From the NCBI GenBank assembly GCA_964606325.1, contig CAZSGE010000009.1, forward strand, positions 19,453-83,452: a stretch of 64,000 bases of DNA. Direction: 5' to 3'. A model generated the notes under the pieces. It saw nothing but the letters and a program-made list of their open reading frames with translations, was not told where the DNA came from and did no database searches. The DNA is from Berkiella sp964606325 (lineage in GTDB: Bacteria; Pseudomonadota; Gammaproteobacteria; Berkiellales; Berkiellaceae). This document shows positions 8,049 to 16,810 of this stretch, piece by piece. Numbering within the stretch: position 1 is the first letter of the stretch; each line of letters opens with the position of its first letter. Position numbers and translations under genes: made by a program.

Positions 8049-8939
8049 CTATGAAAGCTGTAACCTAGGAATTCTATCCCCCGGTATTCTCACTATCCCA
8101 TCTTTATCTTGCTTATGTACCAGCGATTCTTTGAGCCATGCATGGCCATAGAGCACTTCATAGCTCACAGGATAAGTGCCATCCGCTAATTTGAAAGTAT
8201 CATAGGCTTGGATCATTTTTTTGAACAAAGTTTTGCCACTAAAGCCATTGGCTCGACCAGCATTCATATTGCGCGCACCGGTCGCTTTAAGATCGCTTAA
8301 GATCTGTTTCACGCTAGGGTAGGTGGCGGTAATCATTTCCATATCCATGACAGGATCGGAAAATTGCGCATTAAGCAATATATCGCCAATATCATGCATG
8401 TCGGTAAAATCGTTTACATGGGTAAACTCGCTCACCTTGCGCCAGGAATTTCGCAACTCGATGAGTGTTTGCGGACCAAGGGTTGTAAAAAATATCATTC
8501 CATTGGGTTTTAACACGCGTTTAAATTCGCTAAACACTTGTTGTAAATTAAAGCACCATTGCAAAGTAAAATTGGAATAAATTAAATCAAAACTGTTATT
8601 GGCAAAAGGTAAGGTTTCAGTATCACCACACACGTAGAAAGGCTTGTTTTTCCACAAATGCCAGGGCTGTTTACTTTTAGCGAATGTGGTCATCCCTTGC
8701 GCTAAATCAAGGCCAATGATTTTGCTTTTGATAAACTTTTGTTGTAAAAGACGAGTGATGTAACCGGTACCTGCGCCCACATCTAAAATGGTACTAGGTG
8801 GCGTTTTTAGCAGATCTAAACGTTCTAACAAGCGGTTGCCAATTTCTTTTTGCACGAAAGCCGCATCATCATAAGTGGCGGCTGCTTTACTAAATGATTG
8901 CGCGATGTCTTTTTTATGTAAAGGCGCGATGTCGCTCAT
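8049..8939 (-). CDS. bioC: Malonyl-[acyl-carrier protein] O-methyltransferase BioC
   Basis: The product is 296 aa. BioC methylates malonyl-ACP with S-adenosylmethionine so that fatty-acid enzymes can build the pimeloyl moiety of biotin. The SAM motif ILDVGAGTGYITRLL (residues about 51-65) and later DLIYSNFTLQWCF and LKPNGMIFFTTLG are characteristic. N-terminal KKDIAQSFSKAAATYDDAA also matches BioC. It starts inside the bioB stop (ATGA, 8936-8939), so the two form an operon. bioH, bioF, bioA and bioD are not in the window. Confidence 0.92.
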   Translation of the reverse strand: MSDIAPLHKKDIAQSFSKAAATYDDAAFVQKEIGNRLLERLDLLKTPPSTILDVGAGTGYITRLLQQKFIKSKIIGLDLAQGMTTFAKSKQPWHLWKNKPFYVCGDTETLPFANNSFDLIYSNFTLQWCFNLQQVFSEFKRVLKPNGMIFFTTLGPQTLIELRNSWRKVSEFTHVNDFTDMHDIGDILLNAQFSDPVMDMEMITATYPSVKQILSDLKATGARNMNAGRANGFSGKTLFKKMIQAYDTFKLADGTYPVSYEVLYGHAWLKESLVHKQDKDGIVRIPGDRIPRLQLS

Positions 8940-9943
8940 TCAGATACCACCGTTAAAGGAATCGTTTTGGGGCTGCAAGATAAAGGGGGCGGTGCATCGA
9001 CAAATTTTAAATCTAACATTTTAAACAATGCTTCATCTTCATCGACCGTGACATTGGGCGTTACTAATAATTTTTTGCTGCCATAATGAATAGAATTTGC
9101 TCCGGCCATAAAACACAGGGTTTGCATCATATTCGACATTTGCACGCGCCCCCCTGAAAGGCGGACATAAGATTTGGGCATCATGATGCGCGCCAGTGCT
9201 ACAGCGCGTATAAAATCAAACTCATCAACAGGGGCTTCATTTTCCAAAGGGGTACCTTCGATGCGCACTAATTGATTCATGGGCACACTTTGTGGATGCT
9301 CGGGTTGATTTGCTAAAGTCATCAATAATTGAATACGATCTTCAGTAGTTTCACCCATACCCAAAATGCCACCGCTGCAAACATTTAAGCCTGCCTCGCG
9401 CACATTTTTTAGCGTATTTAACCGGGTGTCATAAGATCGCGTTGTCGTTACTTTTGCAAAGTGCTCTGCGGATGTTTCGAGGTTGTGATTGTAAAAATCT
9501 AATCCTGCTTCTTTTAATTGTTGCGCTTGTTCTGCATTTAATTGACCCACGGTAATGCAAGCTTCCATGCCAAGTGATTTAATGGCTTTCACCATCTCAA
9601 TCACACTTTTCATGTTACGCTTGGTAGGTGTGCGCCAAGAAGCGGCTAAACAATATCTTGATGCGCCACGCGCTTTGGCATCAGTCGCGCCTTTGATGAC
9701 TTCATTTAATTCAAGTAGTGGTTCGCTTTTAACGCCATGATAAACACTTTGTCCACACCAGGAACAATCTTCTGGACAGCCACCGACTTTAATATTTTGT
9801 AAGGTGCTAATTTGAATGGTATTCGCAGGAAATACTGCACGATGCAACGTTTGTGCTTGCCATACCAACTCCATAAAGGGTTGTTGATAGAGCGCATGCG
9901 CTTGTGCATAAGTCCAATCATGACGAATAACAACGTCTGACAT
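8936..9943 (-). CDS. bioB: Biotin synthase BioB
   Basis: The product is 335 aa, normal for the family. This radical SAM enzyme inserts sulfur into dethiobiotin. The [4Fe-4S] motif CxxxCxxC is C56, C60, C63 (GGCPEDCSWCGQ). YNHNLET, NVCSGGILGMGE and the R in VRLSGGR, a ligand region of the [2Fe-2S] cluster, are present. It is first in an operon with bioC and divergent from comF across 81 bases; I see no clear BirA operator there. Confidence 0.95.
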   Translation of the reverse strand: MSDVVIRHDWTYAQAHALYQQPFMELVWQAQTLHRAVFPANTIQISTLQNIKVGGCPEDCSWCGQSVYHGVKSEPLLELNEVIKGATDAKARGASRYCLAASWRTPTKRNMKSVIEMVKAIKSLGMEACITVGQLNAEQAQQLKEAGLDFYNHNLETSAEHFAKVTTTRSYDTRLNTLKNVREAGLNVCSGGILGMGETTEDRIQLLMTLANQPEHPQSVPMNQLVRIEGTPLENEAPVDEFDFIRAVALARIMMPKSYVRLSGGRVQMSNMMQTLCFMAGANSIHYGSKKLLVTPNVTVDEDEALFKMLDLKFVDAPPPLSCSPKTIPLTVVSE

Positions 9944-10024
9944 AGATCACCTTTTAATTATTCCGTGGTTAGCTGCTACTATATGTTGCCCATCATAGGG
10001 ACACTTAGCGGATAAGCAACTTCG

Positions 10025-10747
10025 ATGAATGCAATAGTAAACAAGTGGTTAAAAATTGTACAACAGATCACCAAGGTCTGCCTACCCCTATCAACTCAGT
10101 GTGTGTTATGTTTGCAACCAAGTTGCACAGAGATAGCGCTATGTGAGCCGTGTGAAAAGACACTACCCTGGATAGTGGATGCTTGTGAGCGCTGTGGCAT
10201 TGCTGTTAATGTAGGGCAAACCTTATGTGCGCAATGTCTTGGCAAAAACCCGCCTTTTGAGCGTTTATCCGCGCCATTTGAGTACGCTTGGCCTATTAAT
10301 GCCTTCATTAGCAAACTTAAATATGGCGGTCATTTACCTTTTGGTCGCATGTTGGGATATCTTTTAAGCAAGCATTTTACCTGCATTCACCCTATTGATA
10401 CCATCGTTGCAATTCCTTTGCACCCATTGAGACAAAAGGAACGCGGTTTTAATCAATGTATTGAGCTTGGTTGGCAAGTCGCTAAACAATTAAATTTGCC
10501 CTTAGATAAGCGTAGTTGCACGAAAATTATCGATACCCCCTCTCAGGCATTATTATCAGCCTCAAGGCGTAGTAATAACTTAAATGAAAAAGCCTTCTGT
10601 ATTTCACCTGATTTTGCCGCGAAACATGTCTTAGTGATTGAGGATGTGGTTACCACAGGCACCACTATCAACGCTTTTACACGCGCTTTGAAGCAACATG
10701 GTGTGCGTACTGTAGAAATTTTGTCTGTTTGTCGTACTAGTCACTAA
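10025..10747 (+). CDS. comF: ComF family phosphoribosyltransferase-like protein
   Basis: The product is 240 aa. An N-terminal zinc-ribbon-like region has four CxxC pairs (C26/C29, C40/C43, C54/C57, C68/C71). The C-terminus carries the PRPP-binding motif VIEDVVTTGTT (about residues 204-214), and KERGFNQ is the usual ComF signature. The family (ComF/GntX) is linked to DNA uptake in competent bacteria. It is divergent from bioB, an arrangement common in gammaproteobacteria. Confidence 0.9.
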   Translation: MNAIVNKWLKIVQQITKVCLPLSTQCVLCLQPSCTEIALCEPCEKTLPWIVDACERCGIAVNVGQTLCAQCLGKNPPFERLSAPFEYAWPINAFISKLKYGGHLPFGRMLGYLLSKHFTCIHPIDTIVAIPLHPLRQKERGFNQCIELGWQVAKQLNLPLDKRSCTKIIDTPSQALLSASRRSNNLNEKAFCISPDFAAKHVLVIEDVVTTGTTINAFTRALKQHGVRTVEILSVCRTSH

Positions 10748-10811
10748 ATCGCAATTTCCTTCAAAATTGTGCTAATTGCTTTAATATGGGCAAATTCTAT
10801 TTTGTGACACT

Positions 10812-12536
10812 ATGAAAAACCAATGGTCTGCACCTTGTTCGCTTGTCGATAATTATGGCTTGCACGCCCACTCTTTTGGCGCTGTGGCATCACTTGCTGA
10901 TTATCAACAATTTCATTTATTGCATCAACGAAATGAGATTTGTCTTTTTGATGTGAATATTGTTCAAGAGCTTGAAATACTCAGATCAGATCCGCAAGCG
11001 ATGGTTTGTATTTGTGTGCCAACATGTGGGTTTACCGATCCTGCCTTAGATTATATTTTATCTCCCTGTTTTGCCTTACCTGTTGCCATCAATGGCCTTG
11101 TTGCCAAAGAAGAAAAAAGTATTAGGGCGCTTGCTATAGGTACGGATATTGCGGGAAATGAATATCCACTACTCACCAATGCACAAGGTAAAATTGATTT
11201 TGCGCTTATTGAAAAAACATTTAATGATAAAAAAGATAGATTTACAAGTTTACGTGAAATTACCTTTGGCTTTACTGCAGCGTTATTATCACATTGCGAT
11301 TTGATAATGGCGCGCCAAGATAAACAAGGTATCATTGAATTATTAGTGCCCCCAACGATGAACACATTTGAGTTTCAGGTAAAGGTCGTAAAAAATAGTA
11401 AAATCATTAGTAATCGGATCTTAACCTATAAAATCCCACCGCAAGATTTACCCCAGGCCAAATTAATGGCTATTTGGCAAGAGGGTAAACAAAAAAGCTA
11501 TTTACATATTAACTACAAATTATCACACCAAATTAAACAAGCGGTGCGAGCAAAAGTGGTGGTAGATGTGCCGATGCAAGAAGAGGTTGATTATACTTGG
11601 GCAAGCACGCCTTGCATAAAAGGCGTTGATAATACATATTTACGTTTCACACAGTATTATGGTTTAAGCTTGGATGCATTTAAACAAGTTATTTGTGCCA
11701 TTATTTCACCGTTGGTATTCGAGTCAGGTTTTATGGTTGCGGGCAAAAAAAGCAGCCACTATTCAACGTTTAATCGCTATGATACTCATCCGCAACTTAA
11801 ACTGTGTTTGTATGAACATTTAACCAATGGTGTGCTTAATCAATCGGTTCCTCTTTTCGCTTTATCAATGTATTTTGCATCTTATGATGAAATTAAAGCG
11901 AATATGCAAAAAATTAATTGGTCAAGTTTTGATATTCATGATCAGTTTGTTTTTAAAAAGCTCTATGAAATACTTTTAACAGATGAGGGTAATGTGATGC
12001 CACTGGTTGATGAGGTGGATAGGTTGCTATCGTTTAACCCCGAATACTGTGAGACCACACTTGTTGTCGAAACCATGGGCAAAGCCTTAAATGCTAAACA
12101 ATTTAATATTACGGCAAACATAATCTTGGAAGATAAAAGTGGCGAAGTGATTCATTCTCAAACTAGTACCACGCTGTTACAAATGCTTAGACGAAATCGC
12201 CAATTAACTCTAGTGGAAAATCGCATGCCAGTGCTCTCAAAGGGCGCCGTGTATAATTTAAATTTCAATCATATTGTGAAAGGCGCTCATGTTATTGAAG
12301 GTTTTAATTGGCAAGCTAACGACAAAATCAATTTATCTGATCTGATGGAGGCATTAAAAACAAGCGGTGGTTCCTCTATTGTGCATGCGCAGATTACACC
12401 GTTAGGTGATACTGAAATTTGGGTCGAACATGCTAGCGAATTCAAAACTGAAAATTATCATATCGCGACGTTAAAAGGTCTTAATCATTTGCCAGGTGAT
12501 ATCAGTCATTTTATTGAAGTTGGTCGTAATGGGTGA
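10812..12536 (+). CDS. Uncharacterised protein coupled to a J-domain protein
   Basis: The product is 574 aa, with no signal peptide, membrane helix or motif I recognise. Composition is that of a globular cytoplasmic protein, with several Cys near residues 70-110. Its last codons overlap the start of the next gene by eight bases (12529-12536), so the two are probably made together. The J-domain partner suggests it may be a client or partner of a DnaK-type chaperone (inference from context). It may be lineage-restricted. Confidence 0.5.
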   Translation: MKNQWSAPCSLVDNYGLHAHSFGAVASLADYQQFHLLHQRNEICLFDVNIVQELEILRSDPQAMVCICVPTCGFTDPALDYILSPCFALPVAINGLVAKEEKSIRALAIGTDIAGNEYPLLTNAQGKIDFALIEKTFNDKKDRFTSLREITFGFTAALLSHCDLIMARQDKQGIIELLVPPTMNTFEFQVKVVKNSKIISNRILTYKIPPQDLPQAKLMAIWQEGKQKSYLHINYKLSHQIKQAVRAKVVVDVPMQEEVDYTWASTPCIKGVDNTYLRFTQYYGLSLDAFKQVICAIISPLVFESGFMVAGKKSSHYSTFNRYDTHPQLKLCLYEHLTNGVLNQSVPLFALSMYFASYDEIKANMQKINWSSFDIHDQFVFKKLYEILLTDEGNVMPLVDEVDRLLSFNPEYCETTLVVETMGKALNAKQFNITANIILEDKSGEVIHSQTSTTLLQMLRRNRQLTLVENRMPVLSKGAVYNLNFNHIVKGAHVIEGFNWQANDKINLSDLMEALKTSGGSSIVHAQITPLGDTEIWVEHASEFKTENYHIATLKGLNHLPGDISHFIEVGRNG

Positions 12537-12939
12537 GCATGAAGAGCTAGATTTAGCACAAATAACACAGCAATATTCAATATTAGGAGCACCCTTAACG
12601 GCCTCTAAAGATGAATTGCGCCGTGCGCGTAATAAAATGCTGCATTTGTTTCATCCCGATAGACAACCTCATAACTGGGTCGTTGGTGAAAATGAACCTG
12701 AAAAGCGCGCTTACCTTATTCAAAGTGCTTATCTTTTTATCATTGAGCATTTTGATCAAATAAGGCAAACCCTCGATTTCTTAACGGATTCAAGTTTAAC
12801 CAACCGTATGCCCTTGAAAACAAGAACACATTGGATTTATACCGCCGTTGCTTCTTATGACAATCAAGATACTAATAGTTGCGACCCTTATAAAAAACCG
12901 GCATTATCCAATGATGGAGATGACATAAATAAAAGCTAG
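12529..12939 (+). CDS. Small J-domain (DnaJ-like) protein
   Basis: The product is 136 aa from the ATG at 12529 (an upstream in-frame start at 12496 is less likely because it lies well inside the previous gene). Residues about 10-70 resemble a J domain: a YSILGAPLTASKDELRRARN helix, then FHPDR, the HPD tripeptide that stimulates Hsp70 ATPase, then a YLIQSAYLFI helix. There is no Gly/Phe region or zinc finger, so it is a type III J-protein. It is coupled to the 574-aa gene by an 8-base overlap. Confidence 0.7.
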   Translation: MGEHEELDLAQITQQYSILGAPLTASKDELRRARNKMLHLFHPDRQPHNWVVGENEPEKRAYLIQSAYLFIIEHFDQIRQTLDFLTDSSLTNRMPLKTRTHWIYTAVASYDNQDTNSCDPYKKPALSNDGDDINKS

Positions 12940-12953
12940 CATACAAGGATCGT

Positions 12954-13736
12954 ATGAACCGCTTTATGCGACGCACCATATTAAGTTTTATTCTTTTTGC
13001 AGCATGGATTCATGTCTGTCATGCCTTTGATGATGTGATCCGCTTAGCCGTTTCTACCAGCATTCATTCCCCTATTAGCAGCATTTGCCAAAAGTTTAGC
13101 CAATCAACTAGATATAAATGCAAAATAGCCAGCGCGCCAACAGGCCATCTCTATGCGCATATCATGCATGGTATGGCTTATGATCTTTTTATTTCCTCAG
13201 ACCAAACTTATACCGCTGGGTTATTAAATGCACAAAAGGCCTTGCCGGATAGTCGCTTTGTTGTGGCGAAGGGCAGGATAGTTTTAGCAAGTGCTGATCA
13301 ACAGGCTACAGCGGAATCATTACAAGCAGCACTCTTAAATCAACCCAATGCTAGTATTGTTATGGCGAGTCCAGGTATCTCTTCATATGGCAGCGCGACC
13401 AAAGAAGTTTTGCAATCTTATAATCTATGGCAGCAGGTGCAAGGACGACTTGTTTATGGCAAAGACATTAAACAGTCTTATGATTTAATGATGACTAAGC
13501 GTGTGCCTTTGGGTTTTGTTTCTTTGGCACAGCTGCCTATGCAGGCACGGGATAAAAAGCGCTATTGGGAGCCTGATCCCAATAGCTACAAAGGCGTTTT
13601 ACATGAAGCGCTGGTGCTCAAAACGCAAGTCAATACTGAAGCGGTCAAAGCCTTTATTGATTTTGTACAAAGCGAGAGTAGTTGCCATTTTTTTGAGGAT
13701 GCAGGATTTCACTGCGGCAATTCAAAACACACTTAA
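12954..13736 (+). CDS. modA: ModA-like molybdate/tungstate periplasmic binding protein
   Basis: The product is 260 aa with an N-terminal signal peptide (FMRRTILSFILFAAWIHVCHA, cleavage near residue 24). The fold pattern is ModA: VSTSIHSPI near the N-terminus, YDLFISSDQTY, then FVVAKGRIVLAS and MASPGISSYGSATKEVL. ModA delivers oxyanions to the ModBC ABC importer, but no modB or modC is in the window. The ligand (molybdate, tungstate or another anion) cannot be fixed by eye. An AAGGAT site precedes the ATG. Confidence 0.75.
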   Translation: MNRFMRRTILSFILFAAWIHVCHAFDDVIRLAVSTSIHSPISSICQKFSQSTRYKCKIASAPTGHLYAHIMHGMAYDLFISSDQTYTAGLLNAQKALPDSRFVVAKGRIVLASADQQATAESLQAALLNQPNASIVMASPGISSYGSATKEVLQSYNLWQQVQGRLVYGKDIKQSYDLMMTKRVPLGFVSLAQLPMQARDKKRYWEPDPNSYKGVLHEALVLKTQVNTEAVKAFIDFVQSESSCHFFEDAGFHCGNSKHT

Positions 13737-13784
13737 AAATACCATAGAATAGTGTTAGCATAGCTTTCTTTGTTTAAGGAAGGA

Positions 13785-13946
13785 ATGCATCGCTTCGTGA
13801 AAGAATTATCTCAAAAGGAATGTGAGCAGGTAAGCGGCGGAGATATTAGTTCGGATCCGCTCATCGTTAGTGCAGGTATTGTCGGCATCATAATATTCAT
13901 CTATGGTTTTGCACCGAGTGGGGCGGCTTTAGTCTTAATCACTTGA
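13785..13946 (+). CDS. Small double-glycine-leader peptide precursor
   Basis: The product is 53 aa. It reads MHRFVKELSQKECEQVSGG followed by a 34-residue core with one long hydrophobic stretch (SAGIVGIIIFIYGF) and a small-residue end. If translation starts at the in-frame GTG at 13797, the leader becomes MKELSQKECEQVSGG, the same length and pattern as MKVLSGNEVNQVSGG at 4362-4562. AGGAAGGA (13777-13784) serves either start, better the GTG by spacing. The peptide is probably an exported bacteriocin-like or signalling peptide; no immunity or export gene is adjacent. Confidence 0.6.
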   Translation: MHRFVKELSQKECEQVSGGDISSDPLIVSAGIVGIIIFIYGFAPSGAALVLIT

Positions 13947-13961
13947 AGCACTAAACGAAAA

Positions 13962-14552
13962 TTACTTATGCAGTAGATAAACATCAAAACGATGGCTTCT
14001 GGCTTTAAAAATCACACTCACGTTGGGTAATAAAGGTGGTGCATCTAGCGCTCGTTTAACCACCAAGCGTTTTTTAGCGCGCTCATAACACACTCTCACG
14101 AGTGCTTCCCCATCGAGATCTTCACCCACCAATTGTTGTAAAAGTTGCATCTCTTTTTTGACCAAAGCTGATTTGCGTCGCTTGGGAAACATGGGATCGC
14201 AATAAATCACGTCAAAAAATAAATCGGGGTTTGCTTGCAAATAATTGATTGCGCAGGATTTCACCAAGTGCATGCGTGAAACAGTTAAAATCAATTCTTG
14301 TTGTGCTTTTGCGCGATTCAGTGCATCTTCAAGCAGAGCGCTCACCGCCTGATTGCGCTCACAGAGTGTTATATCACAACCACCGGTTGCTATCAAAAAT
14401 GCTTCACGTCCCAAGCCTGCCGTTGCATCTAATACTTTAGGCAAATAATCTTTTTTTAAGCCAATCGCTTTGAGGATAAGTTCATTCTTACCTTGGACAT
14501 GGTCGTGTCGATAACGTAAAGGCCCTGATGTGAAATCGATAGGGAAATCCAT
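13962..14552 (-). CDS. rsmJ: Ribosomal RNA small subunit methyltransferase J
   Basis: The product is 196 aa. RsmJ makes N2-methylguanosine at 16S position 1516 using SAM. Family motifs are IDFTSGPLRYRHDHVQGKNELI, VLDATAGLGREAFLIA (SAM motif I) and FDVIYCDPMFPKRRKSA, the DPMF catalytic motif. It is about 50 residues shorter at the N-terminus than the E. coli protein; no upstream start is available because the permease stop lies two bases before the ATG. It is probably co-transcribed with the permease. Confidence 0.88.
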   Translation of the reverse strand: MDFPIDFTSGPLRYRHDHVQGKNELILKAIGLKKDYLPKVLDATAGLGREAFLIATGGCDITLCERNQAVSALLEDALNRAKAQQELILTVSRMHLVKSCAINYLQANPDLFFDVIYCDPMFPKRRKSALVKKEMQLLQQLVGEDLDGEALVRVCYERAKKRLVVKRALDAPPLLPNVSVIFKARSHRFDVYLLHK

Positions 14553-14554
14553 GA

Positions 14555-15775
14555 TTAAACGTGAGGTTTCACTAAGGCTTCGTATTGATTAAAGCATTCA
14601 ATTGCACCTACCAATAGAAAGAATGTAATCGTGAGTATTATCATCCCTTTACCACCCCAAATTTGCAGTGGCTTTGCTTCTTTTAAACAATAACGCCCTT
14701 GCCAAGCCATGATGGCAGGTAAAATGCCAAGTAATATGGCTACAAAAATACCGGCAAAGCTTAAAGCAAACGTAAATCCTTTTGGGAAAAAAATGATAAA
14801 ACAAAGCGGGGGCACAAAGGTTATCAAGCTCAATTTTAAACGGGTTTTGAAGGTTTTAGAAACATGCAAACCATCTGCCAGAAAATCAAATAAAGAAAGA
14901 CAAACCCCGAGCAATGAGGTAATGAGGGCAAAAATCGAAAAATACATGGAAGCGCTGGTGATTAATTGATTGTGCAAAATAGATTTTAAGGCGCTGGTTA
15001 CATCAGTTGCGGCATGACCATACTTTTGAATATACAAAAGCCCACCCTCTCCTTGAAGAGGAATAATACCTAAAATCGCTGATTCCCAGGTGATATAAAC
15101 TAATAACGGAATAACACTGCCAATTAGCACAACGTAGAGTAATTGTTTAGGTTTGCCATGCAAATATTCGGTTAGGGTGGGCACCACAATCGCTGAACCA
15201 AAAGCAGTAATGATCAATGGGAACGGTCTTAAATCAATGGCGCTGGCTTGAGCTAATAATAATTGAGGATCAACATGTTTAAAGATCACAGATAATAAGG
15301 TTACAAAGGCGCCAATCAAGCCAATCATCAAAAACCGATTCATCCAATCGGTAACGGCAGTACCCAGTAAAATGACCATCATCGTCAGAAAAGTTGCCAA
15401 TAAGGCACTTTCAAAATGTGAAATGGATATGTTGAAATGATTAAACCCTTGCGTTAGCCAAGCGCCAACGCCGGATAAATAAGCACTGGTGAGGGCGTAA
15501 AGTAAGATCAAATAAACCACCCAAGTGAAATACTTGCCACTGTTCCCTAAGGTTTTTTCAGCCATTGAAATGAGATTAGTGCCATAACCTACCAGCAGGT
15601 TCACTTCTAAGATGTAGAGCGCGCCAAAGGTCATGAATAACCAGCAGATGCAATAAATAATAATGGTTTGGGGCAGCCCTAAATGAGCGGTAATGACAGG
15701 TAAAGCTAAAACCGCTGCGCCAATAGCGGTGCCTGCTAACAAGGCAACTCCGCCTATAGCGTTTTTTAGAGACAT
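14555..15775 (-). CDS. HAAAP-family aromatic amino acid permease (TyrP/Mtr-like)
   Basis: The product is 406 aa with about 11 membrane helices. The first helix carries GGVALLAGTAIGAAVLALPV, the hallmark of the hydroxy/aromatic amino acid permease family (proton symport of Tyr or Trp). FGSAIVVPTLTEYL in the middle also fits. An AAAGGGTG site precedes the ATG. Substrate specificity cannot be told from the sequence. It follows ftsX on the same strand. Confidence 0.85.
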   Translation of the reverse strand: MSLKNAIGGVALLAGTAIGAAVLALPVITAHLGLPQTIIIYCICWLFMTFGALYILEVNLLVGYGTNLISMAEKTLGNSGKYFTWVVYLILLYALTSAYLSGVGAWLTQGFNHFNISISHFESALLATFLTMMVILLGTAVTDWMNRFLMIGLIGAFVTLLSVIFKHVDPQLLLAQASAIDLRPFPLIITAFGSAIVVPTLTEYLHGKPKQLLYVVLIGSVIPLLVYITWESAILGIIPLQGEGGLLYIQKYGHAATDVTSALKSILHNQLITSASMYFSIFALITSLLGVCLSLFDFLADGLHVSKTFKTRLKLSLITFVPPLCFIIFFPKGFTFALSFAGIFVAILLGILPAIMAWQGRYCLKEAKPLQIWGGKGMIILTITFFLLVGAIECFNQYEALVKPHV

Positions 15776-15799
15776 AGTACACCCTTTATGGTTAAAGCC

Positions 15800-16810
15800 T
15801 TATTCGGCACTCTCGCGGGCCAGTAAACGATGCTGTTGAGCAAAGGCAATGGCAGCGCCTAACCAGCCAAGTCCGGCACTGGCAGTTAGGAGCAACACTG
15901 TATCGTAGAATGATAAATTCTCCAAGAGAAACGCCCCGGCAAAGATGCTTTCAAAGTGCTGGGCTTGGGCTGAAAGAGTAGAACTTGCCTGATTGATAAC
16001 CAGCGTGGCAATCACGCCCCCCAGTCCCCCATACAAGACCCCGCGGTATAAAAAGGGGCGGCGAATAAATGCGGTGGTTGCACCTATTAAATTTAAGACT
16101 TCAATCTCGTCTTTATGATGCTCTAAAGCAAGGCGGATGGTATTGCCAACCATCAAAATGACCCCAAGGCCAATAATAAGGTATAAACAATGCATTAGGG
16201 TTTTACCAAATGAAAGGGCCGCATTTAACTTTGTTACCCATTCATAATCAAACACAGCTTGTTTCACTTGAGGTTGCTTTTCTAGCGCTGCTTTCATCTG
16301 CGTAATTTCATTACTTGTTGCTTTGTCCGTATTAATTTGAATATTAATGACGCCAGGTAATGGGTTGCTCGGCAACAAAGCCAGCGTATCTTTGAGTCCG
16401 GAAGTTTCTTGAAATTCTTTTAATGCTTTTTCAGGAGGAATATAACTTGTTTTATCGACAAAAGGATAAGCTTTGATTTTATCCATGAGATCGTTAATTT
16501 GAATAGGTGTGCTTTTGGCATCAGTATAAAGTGAAATCGCCGCGCCTTCTTCCCACCCTTGGCTAAAATGTTGCACGTTTTTTATGGTTAAATATAAGCC
16601 GACGGGCAAAGACAAACAGACGCCAATCGCCGCCATGCTCATCAAGGTAGCAAAAGGAGTGAGGCTTAAGTTTCTAAAACTAATTTTAAAAGCCAAAACA
16701 TGTGCTAACACATAACGCATGATTAATTTTATCACGCCGCTAGAGGGGTTTTTGTTTGTTTTACGCAGATCTCTTGCGGGATAGTGGTTTGCTGATGTTG
16801 GCTTAGCCAT
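15800..16810 (-). CDS. ftsX: Cell division protein FtsX
   Basis: The product is 336 aa from the ATG at 16810, which overlaps the ftsE stop by eight bases (an upstream in-frame start at 16855 lies deep in ftsE). FtsX is the membrane half of the FtsEX complex that regulates septal peptidoglycan hydrolases. The layout is a cytoplasmic N-terminus, one helix (residues about 50-72), a periplasmic domain, and three C-terminal helices including the FtsX/MacB fold. The rpoH gene that often follows ftsX in gammaproteobacteria is absent. Confidence 0.92.
   Translation of the reverse strand: MAKPTSANHYPARDLRKTNKNPSSGVIKLIMRYVLAHVLAFKISFRNLSLTPFATLMSMAAIGVCLSLPVGLYLTIKNVQHFSQGWEEGAAISLYTDAKSTPIQINDLMDKIKAYPFVDKTSYIPPEKALKEFQETSGLKDTLALLPSNPLPGVINIQINTDKATSNEITQMKAALEKQPQVKQAVFDYEWVTKLNAALSFGKTLMHCLYLIIGLGVILMVGNTIRLALEHHKDEIEVLNLIGATTAFIRRPFLYRGVLYGGLGGVIATLVINQASSTLSAQAQHFESIFAGAFLLENLSFYDTVLLLTASAGLGWLGAAIAFAQQHRLLARESAE

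Noticed and set aside
9944..10024. BirA operator between bioB and comF
   Set aside because: No convincing TTGTAAAC-type palindrome could be seen.
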